Positions 8,986 through 18,651 of a stretch of 64,000 bases of DNA are shown here, one piece after another. The stretch is taken from contig BDIU01000319.1 in NCBI GenBank assembly GCA_002118135.1, positions 33,849-97,848 of the forward strand, written 5' to 3'. The position numbers were made by a program, and so were the translations under genes. Under the pieces are notes generated by a model. The model was not told the DNA's origin, made no database searches, and worked only from the letters and a program-made list of their open reading frames with translations. Every line of letters begins with the position of its first letter. The first letter of the stretch is position 1. Source of the stretch: Trebouxia sp. TZW2008 (Eukaryota; Chlorophyta; Trebouxiophyceae; Trebouxiales; Trebouxiaceae).

Positions 8986-9654
8986 ATGTATGATATCTGT
9001 GCATATGTTCAAGTCCACAAGGCAAGCTTGGTATTGCCACAGGAGGACACCCTGCTTCAGAGATCAACAAAGCTGCACTGTCAAATCTTGCTGGCTACAT
9101 GTGCAGTTTTTGCCCAGAAACTGCTGCACAGATCCAGCTACACATCAGGATGCCGACAGCACTGCATGTGTACCTTGCTGCAAGAGTTGAAACACACAGG
9201 TGCAAAGACACCTGCTCTTGCTATGCTTGTTGAGCCTTTACTGCCTAGGGCCTGGAGAAAAGAGCTGGACAAACAGAAGACTCTGAAAGGTGATGTGGAC
9301 ACTGACCTGTATGCAGTTGGAATTGGGGAGCAAGATCTGGTACAGTCTGGTTCAGAGGAAGGCACAGCTGTAGATGATGGCTTCATTGTTCCTGAGGGCC
9401 CTAGAATGGCCAGGCTGTCCATGAAGGTGCAAGAGATCTCTGATGCTCTGGACCTTGTTCCTGTGAGCAAACGAGACTGTGTGGAACATGCTGTAGCACA
9501 TGCTATAGGTCAAGGACTGGACAAACTGATGGAATGCTGTCAAGCCTTTGAAAGCAAATATGCCGACAGCAAGTACCATCAGCCTTGGTTGTGTGCCCTC
9601 AAGCAAGCCATATCACAAGGTGATATAGCAGAGCAAGAGCCTGCAAAGAGCTAG
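8986..9654 (+). CDS. Unknown ORF between element copies
   Basis: An open frame of 222 residues. The first ~90 residues are Cys/His-rich and may be intronic read-through. From about residue 90 it reads like a genuine protein: PLLPRAWRKELDKQ, an acidic stretch, then an amphipathic helical region (MKVQEISDALDLVPVSKR) ending in a charged tail. It follows the 8576-8943 fragment on the same strand, and the two could be exons of one gene. No motif identifies it. Confidence 0.4.
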   Translation: MYDICAYVQVHKASLVLPQEDTLLQRSTKLHCQILLATCAVFAQKLLHRSSYTSGCRQHCMCTLLQELKHTGAKTPALAMLVEPLLPRAWRKELDKQKTLKGDVDTDLYAVGIGEQDLVQSGSEEGTAVDDGFIVPEGPRMARLSMKVQEISDALDLVPVSKRDCVEHAVAHAIGQGLDKLMECCQAFESKYADSKYHQPWLCALKQAISQGDIAEQEPAKS

Positions 9655-10577
9655 AGGAACCTGTGTGAAGCTTTGGCAAAGCCTAGCCAGACTTGAGCAC
9701 AGGCCAGCCCTGACTTGCCTGACAGGCACGCATCAAATTCAGCAAATTTGCAAAATGTCTGTTCCAGGAGGAAGACCAGCAAATTTGCTGAGTTTGCCAT
9801 GTACAGCTGCAGACAGTAATCTTGTCCAACATTTTTGCATTGATAATCATGTCATACATGAGTGCCATCCCCAAGCAATGCTGCAGCATGACTCAATAGA
9901 TTGGCAGCTTTGCACACACAAGCATATGAGTCATAGCTTCTGAGTCCATTCAAATTTCAAACTGAGTCTACTTACTGCTGAGAGCCACTGCTGGCGCAGT
10001 CCAGCAGTCAAGTAGTCTAGCACGTCTAAGTCAAAGTCAAGGGGCAAGGGGAGGGCAAACTCTGGCAACATTTTGTCAACAGGTACCTCTCACTGCTGTG
10101 TGTCCCACAGCAACTTGTTGCACTGGAAACAAAGTTTTGCTGACTGTACAGCCTCTATCTGGTTGACAGGAGAGTTTGTGCAGGCAGCAAGCCTTTGCTG
10201 CTCCTTCTGCAATGCCTGCTGCTTGTGACATACTGCTCAGCTGGAGAACCTGAACACTGCAGTAGATAGCTGTGCTGTTTTGCCACACAGCTTGGGTGAT
10301 CAAAGGTATTGCTTCCTATCTGTTTAGCGAGCTGCATAGCTTTCAAGTCTGGCCTGTGCTTTCAATCTTGTTCCAATAGCACAACCGTTTCTCTTTGGCC
10401 GATATCAAACTAGCGCTGTGACCGCTTTCCGCGGCGGTGAAGCCGCATACAGACTGTTGCACAGCTCACCTGTCTTGTGTAAAAAGCGCGATCCAACAGG
10501 TTGCAGGTCGGCTGCTGTGTGATTGTCGAAACAGACCTCTTACAAAACCTGGACATGACTACTGGCCAGAGCTGTAG
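9655..10577. other. No gene recognised
   Basis: Only short frames with no motifs. The stretch resembles decayed intergenic DNA of the element region. I see no repeat shared with the other copies. Confidence 0.35.
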
Positions 10578-10630
10578 CATGTTTGTCAAATACAACATGG
10601 CAAGACGCAAAGTTGCATTTGACAAACATG
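10578..10630. repeat. 19-nt inverted repeat upstream of the second recombinase copy
   Basis: The arms at 10578-10596 and 10612-10630 pair at 18 of 19 positions around a 15-nt loop. The right arm ends 178 bp before the start of the recombinase relic. This mirrors the 17-bp inverted repeat 220 bp upstream of the intact recombinase, although the sequences differ. A smaller stem (AGGATCC/GGATCCT, 10751-10769) lies between it and the gene. Confidence 0.8.
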
Positions 10631-10807
10631 ACTTTCTCAAAGAGCTGCCTTCGACATTTTGAAACCTGATCATGGCTGAAATTGCAAATTGTACAATTTA
10701 CAACATACTGCAAGTTACCAAGTTTGGCTCTATGCAATTTTGGTCCTGTAAGGATCCAGTTGGGATCCTAACCTAAACAAAATTTCGCACATGCAGCCAG
10801 GGATTGC

Positions 10808-11676
10808 ATGACAGCTACTGACAGTGTGGACCCAGTGATACAAGCCATCCTGAGAGCTGATCACCTGAGTGAGGAGACACGCATAGGCTCCTTCAAAAGG
10901 CTGGCCCGCATTGCTGCAGCAGCAAGGAACAAGCACGCTGACCATGCATCCACAAAAAGTGCTGAACTGGATCTTCAGGAGCTACTCAGAAATCGGGACC
11001 CAGAGAACAATGATTGTAGCCATCCTTGCTGCATACAAGCTGTTGAACTTGAAAGCCGCAAAGAAAGCTAGGTATGCAGTGTATCTGGAGCAGTATGAAA
11101 GATTGGATGCTCACTTGAGGGACAGGGCAAAAGGCAGGCTTTGTGAGCTATGTGGAGCTCCAAAAGGTCAGAAACAAGCTGACCGTTGGAAGCAAATAGA
11201 GGCTGCTGCTGTCATTCCATGGTGGATGCATCCCACCTCTCAGGAATGATCTCCATGCCTGGGCCATACAGCTGCTGAAGTGTGATGATGATCAGGCTGC
11301 TCAACAAGCAGTGCTGCACCAAGTCACACCAATTGAGATACTGCTTCTAGCTGACAGGAACTCAGCAGAGGTGCCAATCTTGAGAGAGTTCAAGACTCAA
11401 GACAGGAGCGACCCAGTGCTGTACACCAGATCACTGGGGTCTGAGCTGACAAGGGAGCTCAGAGCTAGTCTTGGGAAAGACCCCAGGTCTTACCTTTTCA
11501 CCGAAAGCAACACGTCAAGGCCTTACACGCACAGCCTGTTCGCCATGTATGCAAGATGTACCTTGCAGAAGCTTTTGGGAAAGCCCTGCACGCTGGCTTT
11601 GCTGAGACACAGCTACATCAGTCCGCTGCAAGCACTTGTCTTGAGGTCTTTGCTGCCGGCAAGAACTTTGCCGTAG
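10808..11676 (+). pseudogene. Decayed tyrosine recombinase, second copy
   Basis: Three frames align in order with the intact recombinase at 6007-6972. An N-terminal piece lies at 10808 to about 10935. A middle piece in another phase contains VLNWIFRSYSEIGTQRT. A C-terminal piece (11311-11676) contains ILREFKTQDRS, RPYTHSLFAMYA and LLRHSYIS. The region with the box I arginine is missing or unrecognisable, and the frame leaves the alignment after box II, so the catalytic His and Tyr are lost. Frameshifts and a stop near 11249 make it non-functional. The divergence from the intact copy is large, so it is a related element rather than a recent duplicate. Confidence 0.75.
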
Positions 11677-11942
11677 TAATCTTGCACACTTTCGTAAGTA
11701 CTGGAAGACGCATGTTTCGGGTCAGTAGCAGCAGGAGCAGACCTAGCGAGCAGAGCTGTCATGTGAAAACAAGTGTGTTTGCCGCTACTGAGTGCTGGCT
11801 GCTTTGCTCGAAGCTCGACCAATGAGTGGCATCTGTGGCTTTCGTATGTTTAGCCTGCTTTGCTTGAACATTAGTGACGACAGGAATCTAACAATGGTCA
11901 GTGGTCAGTCAGCAAGTGCAATTCTGTTGATCAGTACCAATG

Positions 11943-12203
11943 ATCACCCAAGAGTTATGGACATCTCTGCAGGCTGAGCTGCCTTGGAGCTCAGAAAGTT
12001 TTTTGCTACCATGTCAGCATGCCATACACAACATAGTACTTCAGCAGACGGTGTTGTTCTGTGCTGTTTCAGCCGCTAAACCTGACGTTGTTGAGACATA
12101 GCTATCTAAAGGCAATGGACTCACAAACTTACAATAGCAGCCAGAGAGGACTTGGTACCAGAAATTTGTCACACATAAAAACGCAAGACAACTACAGGTG
12201 AAT
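11943..12203 (+). pseudogene. Decayed 3' fragment of a third recombinase copy
   Basis: The DNA matches about 6683-6946 of the intact recombinase closely enough to be seen by eye. Shared blocks include AGTTGTGGACATCTCTGCAG-like sequence at the left, the box II segment (TTGAGACATAGCTATCTAAA) and the region around the nucleophile (CAAGACA-CTACAGGTG). Small deletions and in-frame stops disrupt it. It is closer to the 6007-6972 gene than the 10808-11676 relic is. The intact H2B-like gene lies downstream in the same tail-to-tail orientation as in the first copy. Confidence 0.8.
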
Positions 12204-12946
12204 ATATGGTAGCCGCATTTTGCATCAAGGAAAATAGCAGGGACATTGGCAAGTAATATAACACATTTTGAGTGTATCTGTTACAAAATGGGGGATCCGT
12301 TTGCCAACAGGTCGATGTTTTGACTGTTGCAAATGTTCCATTTTCTGCCAATGCTGCTCCTAAAGAGATTATGTATCACAGATTGGAACTTTTGTGACAG
12401 GCCGAAACCTCATCAAGCTTGACCAAAAGACTGCAAGGCTGTGGCATGTAGGTGTTGCTGCCATGAGAGACATCAAAGGGTGCAGGTGGTGCTTGAAAGC
12501 AACTGCTCTTTGTGGTCCAACAGTATGCTTGCTACAACTCCTAATCACTGCAGAGTATCACAATAACTTTAACAATAAGTAACGCAAGTCTATGCATTGC
12601 TCTCAGCAGTATTGCACCTGACTATGGCCATATATGTGACAGCAAGGTGAAACAGGGTGTACCTCACCCTTGGTATAGCAGCTGCACACCTAGAAGCCTG
12701 CTATGTACAAAGGTGTGCAGTTGATGTCGCCAAAAGACCAGACATTCCAGGCTGCCTGACAAGTGTGATCCCCTCTTGCTGCTTGACAGTTGCTGTTTCT
12801 CCCTTGATTTGCAACTTCTGAAGCCTGTATTAACTCACCGGGCCATGTGAGCAGAGTGATGGCTGTACAGCGCAGCACAACAGCAGCAGCCAACCGACGT
12901 AGCAATACATGAGGATGCTCTTGTCTGAGTCTCAGACAAGAGCAGT
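12204..12946. other. Probable insertion splitting the recombinase-H2B module; ends in a perfect hairpin
   Basis: In the first module only about 80 bp separate recombinase and H2B. Here the homology stops near 12204 and resumes near 12947, so about 740 bp of unrelated DNA has been inserted. No ORF in it is convincing. At 12917-12943 GCTCTTGTCTGA and TCAGACAAGAGC form a perfect 12-bp stem with a 3-nt loop, directly at the right boundary. Confidence 0.5.
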
Positions 12947-13038
12947 ACTAATAAAGGAACTGCAAGAGGCAGCTGTCTACAGTCAAACAAGCAGTCATCC
13001 GGGCATATTCAGGTGCAAGTGAATTGCATGAACATCAA

Positions 13039-13392
13039 TCAAGAGCCTGTATTGGGATGCTTGGCAACTGATTCTGTAAGTGCTGAATTCTCCTTGGATG
13101 TGTCACCTTTTGCCAACAACAGCTGTAGGGATGCTTGGGCATTTGCTGGGGTCAGAGCCTTTGAAGTATGCTCGTGCACTATCTCTTGAGCAAGCGTTTG
13201 TAACCAGGCATCAAGGGCTTCAGCCCAAACCTGCATAGCTTCCTTGGTGATCTTCACATCTGGATGATTGTCTTGCAGAACTTTGTGCAAGTAAGAATCC
13301 CAAGCGTGGCTGCTGCTACCTGGGACCTTCTTGCGCTTGCTACCTGACAGCCTTGCATTAGGCACTGCTGTAGCTGGTGTTGCTTCAGCCAT
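13039..13392 (-). CDS. Divergent histone H2B-like protein carried by the element
   Basis: Starting at the Met at 13392 this gives 117 residues, near the usual H2B length of about 120-130. The order is a short Ala/Pro tail, a basic patch (SGSKRKKVPG), then the H2B histone fold: SYLHKVLQDNHPD aligns with the conserved SYxYKVLKQVHPD region, KITKEAM with the ISSKAM loop, a diverged long helix 2 ending HEHTSKALTP, and AQASLQLLLAKG with helix 3 (QTAVRLILPG). It ends in SALTESVAKHPNTG, where H2B has its C-terminal helix. It has no introns and lies between recombinase relics. A host H2B is far more conserved, so this is an element-borne variant, perhaps for packaging element DNA or altering host chromatin. 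An upstream Met at 13461 would add 23 Cys-rich residues and is less likely. Confidence 0.8.
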   Translation of the reverse strand: MAEATPATAVPNARLSGSKRKKVPGSSSHAWDSYLHKVLQDNHPDVKITKEAMQVWAEALDAWLQTLAQEIVHEHTSKALTPANAQASLQLLLAKGDTSKENSALTESVAKHPNTGS

Positions 13393-13461
13393 CAGATCTC
13401 GACAAGGACAGCTGTGCACAGGTTGGCTTGTAGTCGACAGCACCTCAAGAACGCACTTCAA

Positions 13462-14292
13462 TTTTGCAGCCTACAGAGCTGTTATATCAAGCTTGTGACC
13501 TATTGTGACTGCAGGCTTCCAGAGTGCTCTGCAAGACTGATGAGCTGGTGGCATAATTCACTGTCTTTATGCATAATAAGTTACGATTTTCAGTTGTACT
13601 TCAGTACCGAGATGAGTGTTGCATAAAGACCGAGAAGGAGTCAGGCTGTAGTACGATGCAAGCACTGACCAATACGCGGCTACATGTGCACCACTACGAA
13701 CTGAACCGAGCTCGGAGCGCTTCTGCTTGCCAATTTAGTCGCGAACCTAAAAACACCTTCGAGCAATTTTGACCTCCAAGGAATTTGCGTTGACCTCCAG
13801 ACACCTCCAATCCAAAAGACCCTGTTCAGGAACTCAAACGATCTCTGGTGTGGGTGACCTTAAACTGTTTGCATGTTTCGCCGAGCCAAAAGCACTTACA
13901 CAGTGCGGCTGTGACACAGAATTCCTTCAGCGTACAGTGCCGTCGGCTAAGCCTCGTGATTGGCCTTGTTTGTTTGTTTGTGACAGGGTTTGAAGCTGAT
14001 CTCAAGTGGTTGATGAGTTGGTAGAGTGTCTTGCAAACGAGGTGTACATCAAGAGGCCTAGCTTGCTCCTGGTTTGCAACCGAGTTCTTTGCAATTTTGC
14101 GACGTAGCTCGAGTAGCAGCAAGACTTGCCGGCTCACAGACAGCGCTAGGCCTTTTCAAGGTACCAGCCCGATCTTGAGTGAGTGCGGCCTGCGGCTTCC
14201 TACATTCTTCAGCAACGACCCTGCTTGATACAGGACGAGGAACAGCACGTGTGACAACTTGCTCCAGAGCCGTTTGGACAGTTTGTAGGGAG
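13462..14292. other. No gene recognised; boundary between element region and host genes
   Basis: Short ORFs only. The stretch probably holds the promoters of the H2B-like gene and of the F-box/LRR gene. No clear repeat marks the element's right end. Confidence 0.35.
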
Positions 14293-15594
14293 ATGCCTAA
14301 CAGGGTGCAGAAGAGCAGCTGGGGGCAGCTATCAAAGGACTTGTGGTCAAACATCATTGCGATGACGAAGCCAAATTGGGATGCAGCATCACATATTGGG
14401 GCTGATACATACCACGGCAACATTGAACATTTTTATTCCCTGCGACACGTCTGCAAGATGTTTGACTCCATCTTCAAAGACAACCCTCACTTTGAGTCCA
14501 GCCTCTGCCTCAGAGATGGCCTTGAAGGTCAAGACCTATGCGGAATGCTTGATTGGATTGAGGGCCATGGCAAGAATGTGTTGACAATGGTTGCTGCATG
14601 CGGCAGTCCATTCCTAGAGGCAGCATTGGGTGCTTTGCGGTCACATCAGGGGCAAAACGAGTCAACTGCCTTGACTGTATTCCATGCAAGCAGAGAGGTC
14701 ATCCCTCTGATAGCCCCGCAACCCCTGCACAACGAGGTGCTGCTGTTGCTCAGTCCATTCATGTCATTGTCAAGCTGCCGCTTGGATCTGGGAGAGAATC
14801 GCTGTGGACCGCTGTTCAGCCTTGCTCAGCTTCAAAATCTGCCCTGTTTGACACAGCTGACTTTGACAGGAGGCAACTTTGACTCGCTACAGGCAGCTCA
14901 GCACCTTACCTATCTATCCATTCAAAATGCAAATGCAGTCTGTGACGAAGACTGTGCATGCGTGACATCACTTTTTGAGTTACGGTTGAATGATGCATGT
15001 ATCTCAAATTTTCACACATATGGTGTTTGTGCCTGCTCACATTTGCAAGTTCTCTGCTGTGTCAAGAGCCAAATACAAGCTACTGACAAAGCAGAGGCAA
15101 TGTCGTTGTGCAAAAATGATGTTGCGCATATTCCAATCAGCCTGTCCCGCCTAACTTGCCTCACAAAGCTTGAGTTTCTGTATGCCAACAAAGCTGCACA
15201 GCATGATCTTGGCTGGCTGGCTCAGCTACCTTCACTGCGAAACATTCACGGTTGTCTACACGTTCAAGTAGGCCTGTTCCCGCAATCCTTGCAGGCATTG
15301 AGTAATTTGGTTCATTTGCAGCTGTGGAACGACAAATCTGGTGGTGTATTTGAATTTGCTTTAGATTGGGCAAAGTTGAGCAGCTTAAAAACGTTGCGAA
15401 TAGGCTTGCAGTTCACAACTAAGCTTCCTTTGACTAATTTGGCTCGCTTGAAGCAGTTGAGACAAGTATTATTCTTCGTCAGGGGAGACATCACAGCAGA
15501 TACAACAGCACAGATAGCCATGCTAGCACGTCGATTGGCACTCATACGCCCCAATGTGTTCATGCTTGTCAAGCCATTTGGCCCCTCTATATGA
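14293..15594 (+). CDS. F-box/LRR-like protein
   Basis: The frame is open from 14179, but MPNRVQKSSW at 14293 is the better start and gives 433 residues. Residues 9-70 resemble an F-box: WGQLSKDLWSNI, a spacer, then FYSLRHVCKMFDSIF. After a helical linker, residues ~190-400 carry irregular leucine-rich repeats (LPCLTQLTLTGGNF, LTYLSIQNAN, LTCLTKLEFLYAN, LSSLKTLRIGL). Such proteins usually serve as substrate receptors of SCF ubiquitin ligases. The target is unknown. The gene is intronless and belongs to an expanded LRR family, with relatives in another subfamily at 61486-63850. Confidence 0.7.
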   Translation: MPNRVQKSSWGQLSKDLWSNIIAMTKPNWDAASHIGADTYHGNIEHFYSLRHVCKMFDSIFKDNPHFESSLCLRDGLEGQDLCGMLDWIEGHGKNVLTMVAACGSPFLEAALGALRSHQGQNESTALTVFHASREVIPLIAPQPLHNEVLLLLSPFMSLSSCRLDLGENRCGPLFSLAQLQNLPCLTQLTLTGGNFDSLQAAQHLTYLSIQNANAVCDEDCACVTSLFELRLNDACISNFHTYGVCACSHLQVLCCVKSQIQATDKAEAMSLCKNDVAHIPISLSRLTCLTKLEFLYANKAAQHDLGWLAQLPSLRNIHGCLHVQVGLFPQSLQALSNLVHLQLWNDKSGGVFEFALDWAKLSSLKTLRIGLQFTTKLPLTNLARLKQLRQVLFFVRGDITADTTAQIAMLARRLALIRPNVFMLVKPFGPSI

Positions 15595-15701
15595 ATGAGA
15601 TGTCACATGCAGCAATTAAATGTAATACAGTCCTAGTCTTCTAAATTTGAAAACGTAAAACAACAAAACAAATTGCGCCTCAGGCTATACCAACTATAGG
15701 G

Positions 15702-15868
15702 ATGCTGGGAGTACGAGACGTGTACAGCCACACAGTATGTAGCTCTGTTTCTACAGACTTCGACAGGCATTTGTGAGATATTTGTGCAAAGTGCAAGGGC
15801 CTTGCACCGAAGTCTGTAGCAACAGAGCAACATACTGTGTGGCTGTACATGTCTCGTGCACCTAGCAT
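15702..15868. repeat. Long imperfect hairpin (61-nt arms, 45-nt loop)
   Basis: The arms at 15702-15762 and 15808-15868 pair at 55 of 61 positions, with mismatches spread singly. The central block ACAGCCACACAGTATGT is perfect in both arms. No coding frame explains it. The structure suits a small-RNA precursor or a short inverted-repeat transposable element. It lies about 110 bp after the F-box/LRR stop on that gene's strand, so it could sit in its 3' UTR. Confidence 0.8.
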
Positions 15869-16222
15869 TTGCTGGAAGAGCTTTGCATCCCTCTGCATGA
15901 AAGCTTTGTTGGTGGCGCCCAGGCCCCCAGATCTGGTGGGTCAGGGAGAGGGTGGGCTCAGCGGTAGGCATTGGGTTTGACCCCTACAGGGGGCAGGAAT
16001 GGGCGTACCATGTCACTGGCAGTGCAAAGGCTGAATTGTCTGGGTGCACATGTTTCTCATTGGTTTTGGCTGAGTATTGCTTGCTTGAACTCTTGAAGCT
16101 CTGCAAGGGCCATAAGGACATGCATTCTGCATAGTGTATGGCAATAAACATGCTCAACAGTGACAAATGGCCGCAGACCTAGTGCATGAGTGACAGCTTC
16201 CACTGATATGCAGCAACATCAT

Positions 16223-17838
16223 TCATGACGTTCGCAGTGCGTCAAGTCTCTGAATCAAAGCACTGTCTTGCTCAGACTGATTTGCTGCATTGATTGAGAA
16301 ATCAGGTCCCTGCAATGTTGTGCTGCTACTTTGATATTCCAGCCCTGACGATTGCATGCTCTGAGCATCTGTAACTTTTTGATCTGGAGCTGTTGCGTCA
16401 CCGTTGCTCAAACTCATTTGTCTGAGCTCCTCAGCTGCCATCATTTCTTGCCGCTGCTGAGTAATAGGTAGTAACAGCTTCAGCCTGAACGCGTCAACAC
16501 CATTTAGGTAGTACCTGCAAAGGACAAGCCACAATCAGAAATAACACTCTTTGCGTTTCAATCCCCAGCCAATGCATGCTTTGTAGAGCAAGCAAGATGT
16601 GCTGGAGAACTACATGCACAAATGGAAGTGCACTTCATATCCAACATTTCATTGCTCCTGTAGGTATCTAGCTGGGCACCCTGAGCCTGCCTAGCATGCA
16701 TCCTTCATGTACGACTCATATGCAAATGCCTTACAAGACATGGACGCAACAAAAGCATGAAGGCGCGCTAGCTTATAATGCTCATTGCCACATAAAGCAA
16801 GAAATTCAGAGGCTGTGCAAAAGCAAATCATCCATAAATTCTTCTTGTTTTGACATCATGATGGGAGCCTCTGTGAGTAGAAGCAGCTCGGGTCATAATG
16901 CCGGATGGCGTAGACATTTACTTTCTCAGTTCTTGCAGCAGTAGGAGGTGTGTACCTATGCAAGCGTTTGTCCCTTATGAAACCCAGGTTTTGGTAAAGC
17001 GCCAGAGCACCTGAGTTAGTAACCTCTGCCTCAAGAACCACCTCCTCACACTGCCCTTTGATCATTTCCGCAATTGTTAGCTTGACCAGTTCTGTGCCTA
17101 CAGTGACAAACAAAATATGAATGGAGGATGACAATGCCAATAGTACTGACAGTGAGAAGATGTCATGCGCAGTCTGACACTGTTGCTATAGGTGTGGGGC
17201 TCAAATCCTGCCTGCAGAGTGAATGGTTTGCTGCCAACGCATAGCATTGATGCTGCTTGCCGGAGTGCAAAGAAGAAGAACATGGAGGAGGAGGGGTGAT
17301 GCCTACCTGTGCCAAGGGATCTGTAAGGCTTCTCGACCACAAGCATGGCAAGATAGCCTCTCAGCATCTGCTCTCTGTGCACGTCCATCTTGCACACAAC
17401 CGTGCCAAAGCAGTGGTCTCCATCATATGCTAGAAACGCTAGTTGCGGCCAATTGTGCAGAAAGTATCTGGAGCACAGCAAAAAGGAGCGTCAAAAGCAC
17501 TGTAACGGTGCACCTTGTCAAGTAGCTACAGCGTGCTTCCAGCAAATCAGGGCATGCAAGATGTCAGGCACAGACCTGCTGACCTGTATGTGAAGATGGA
17601 ATATGGCTCGCTGAGCTCATTGTCTATCAAATCCATGACTGTGGCCAGGTCCCGTTCATCCCGATACTGCGGACCAGCAGGCAGGACTGAATGTAGCAGA
17701 TGTTCATTACTCCTGCAAATCGACCCCTGCCCGGGTTTGAATGCTGACCTGCTGATATCGGACTTTCACGTTGTTTTTGCGCTCTCTGGGAGCAGGCGCG
17801 GGAGCCACCGCTGTTGCGGACGACGGTTCAATGATTGA
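16223..17838 (-). CDS. NAA30: N-alpha-acetyltransferase 30 (NatC catalytic subunit)
   Basis: Four exons fit GT-AG rules and keep phase: 17584 to about 17730, 17307-17467, 16956-17097 and 16223-16514. They encode, in order, PAGPQYRDERDLATVMDLI and SEPYSIFTYR, then RYFLHNWPQLAFLAYDG and VVCKMDVHREQMLRGYLAML, then GTELVKLTIAEM and EVVLEAEVTNSGALALYQNLGF, then RYYLNGVDAFRLKLLLP. This is the complete GNAT fold of NAA30 with its R/Q-x-x-G-x-G/A acetyl-CoA loop region (YRSLGTGT). The enzyme acetylates nascent proteins beginning Met-Leu/Ile/Phe/Trp on the ribosome. The C-terminal ~70 residues are a Ser/Gln-rich extension. A candidate start (MSIIEPSSATAVAP) lies at 17838, but the join to the next exon does not resolve cleanly by eye, so the 5' end is uncertain. 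Confidence 0.88.
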
Positions 17839-17849
17839 CATTACGATTA

Positions 17850-18651
17850 CAAGCGCATGCACTTGTGTACACAAACCGCGAGCTTACTGCGCAATAGGTG
17901 TGCTGGCAGGTCAGCACATAGCGAGGTGAAGGCTATCAGTGCGACATGTCAGACAACATGCCGCTCAAGGCAACGGACAGGGTGTGTCCCTGCACCGGCA
18001 GGCTGCCACTACGCAATCTGCCGCACCGCAACTACAAACTGCTGCTGTCAACGCTTGTGTAAAATGACGGTTCGTATTCAGAGCATTACAAGCATTCTCC
18101 TGAGGTTGCAGCAGCTTTCGTTCATCGTCTATCTTTGCCACAGAACGAGAAATGGAGGAACAGAAACAAGGACGTCTCTTGATGCGTGAGTGTCTCAAAA
18201 ATTGTAGCAAGATTGAGAATGCCAGGAGGTCTTTGCTATACTGTTGAGTACAGCTTGTTGCTGGCAAGTGACACAGCAGCGCCAGCGTTGCTGCCTGTGG
18301 AGTTGAGAACCTTTGTTCACTCTACACATTTGAAAAGAGGTGCATCAATGAACAGAATAAGCTAAAATGAGCCTCATTTAACTTTGCAAACGACAAAAAG
18401 ATAGCAAGACCTGAAAAGGGGGATTTCCTTCTCAAAGCTGTCAAAGTAACTGTTTCCAACCTGATAGGATGTAGCCGTACATGTGCAAATCCCCAAGCTG
18501 AATGTCTTTGCACATACACATTTGACATGGGTTTTCTTGGCAACATTATGAGCTGCAACTTTCTGAAACACTGGCAGCTCAAGACAGTGTATCTAGCAAC
18601 AAATACCCAACAGCTATGCAGGAGAAATGTCAAGGCTCAGATTCACTGTCG
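17850..18651. other. Intergenic between NAA30 and the DUF212 gene
   Basis: It should contain the NAA30 promoter and the 3' UTR of the minus-strand DUF212 gene. No ORF has recognisable features. Confidence 0.4.

Noticed and set aside
10076..10346. Possible relic of the 4594-5502 unknown gene upstream of the second recombinase
   Set aside because: I found only a few matching residues (NQI and Ala/Gly-rich stretches), not enough to claim homology.
15955..15985. tRNA-like A-box (GCTCAGCGGTAG) and B-box-like (GGGTTTGACCCC) sequences
   Set aside because: They are only about 10 nt apart, far too close for a tRNA. No acceptor stem or anticodon arm can be drawn.
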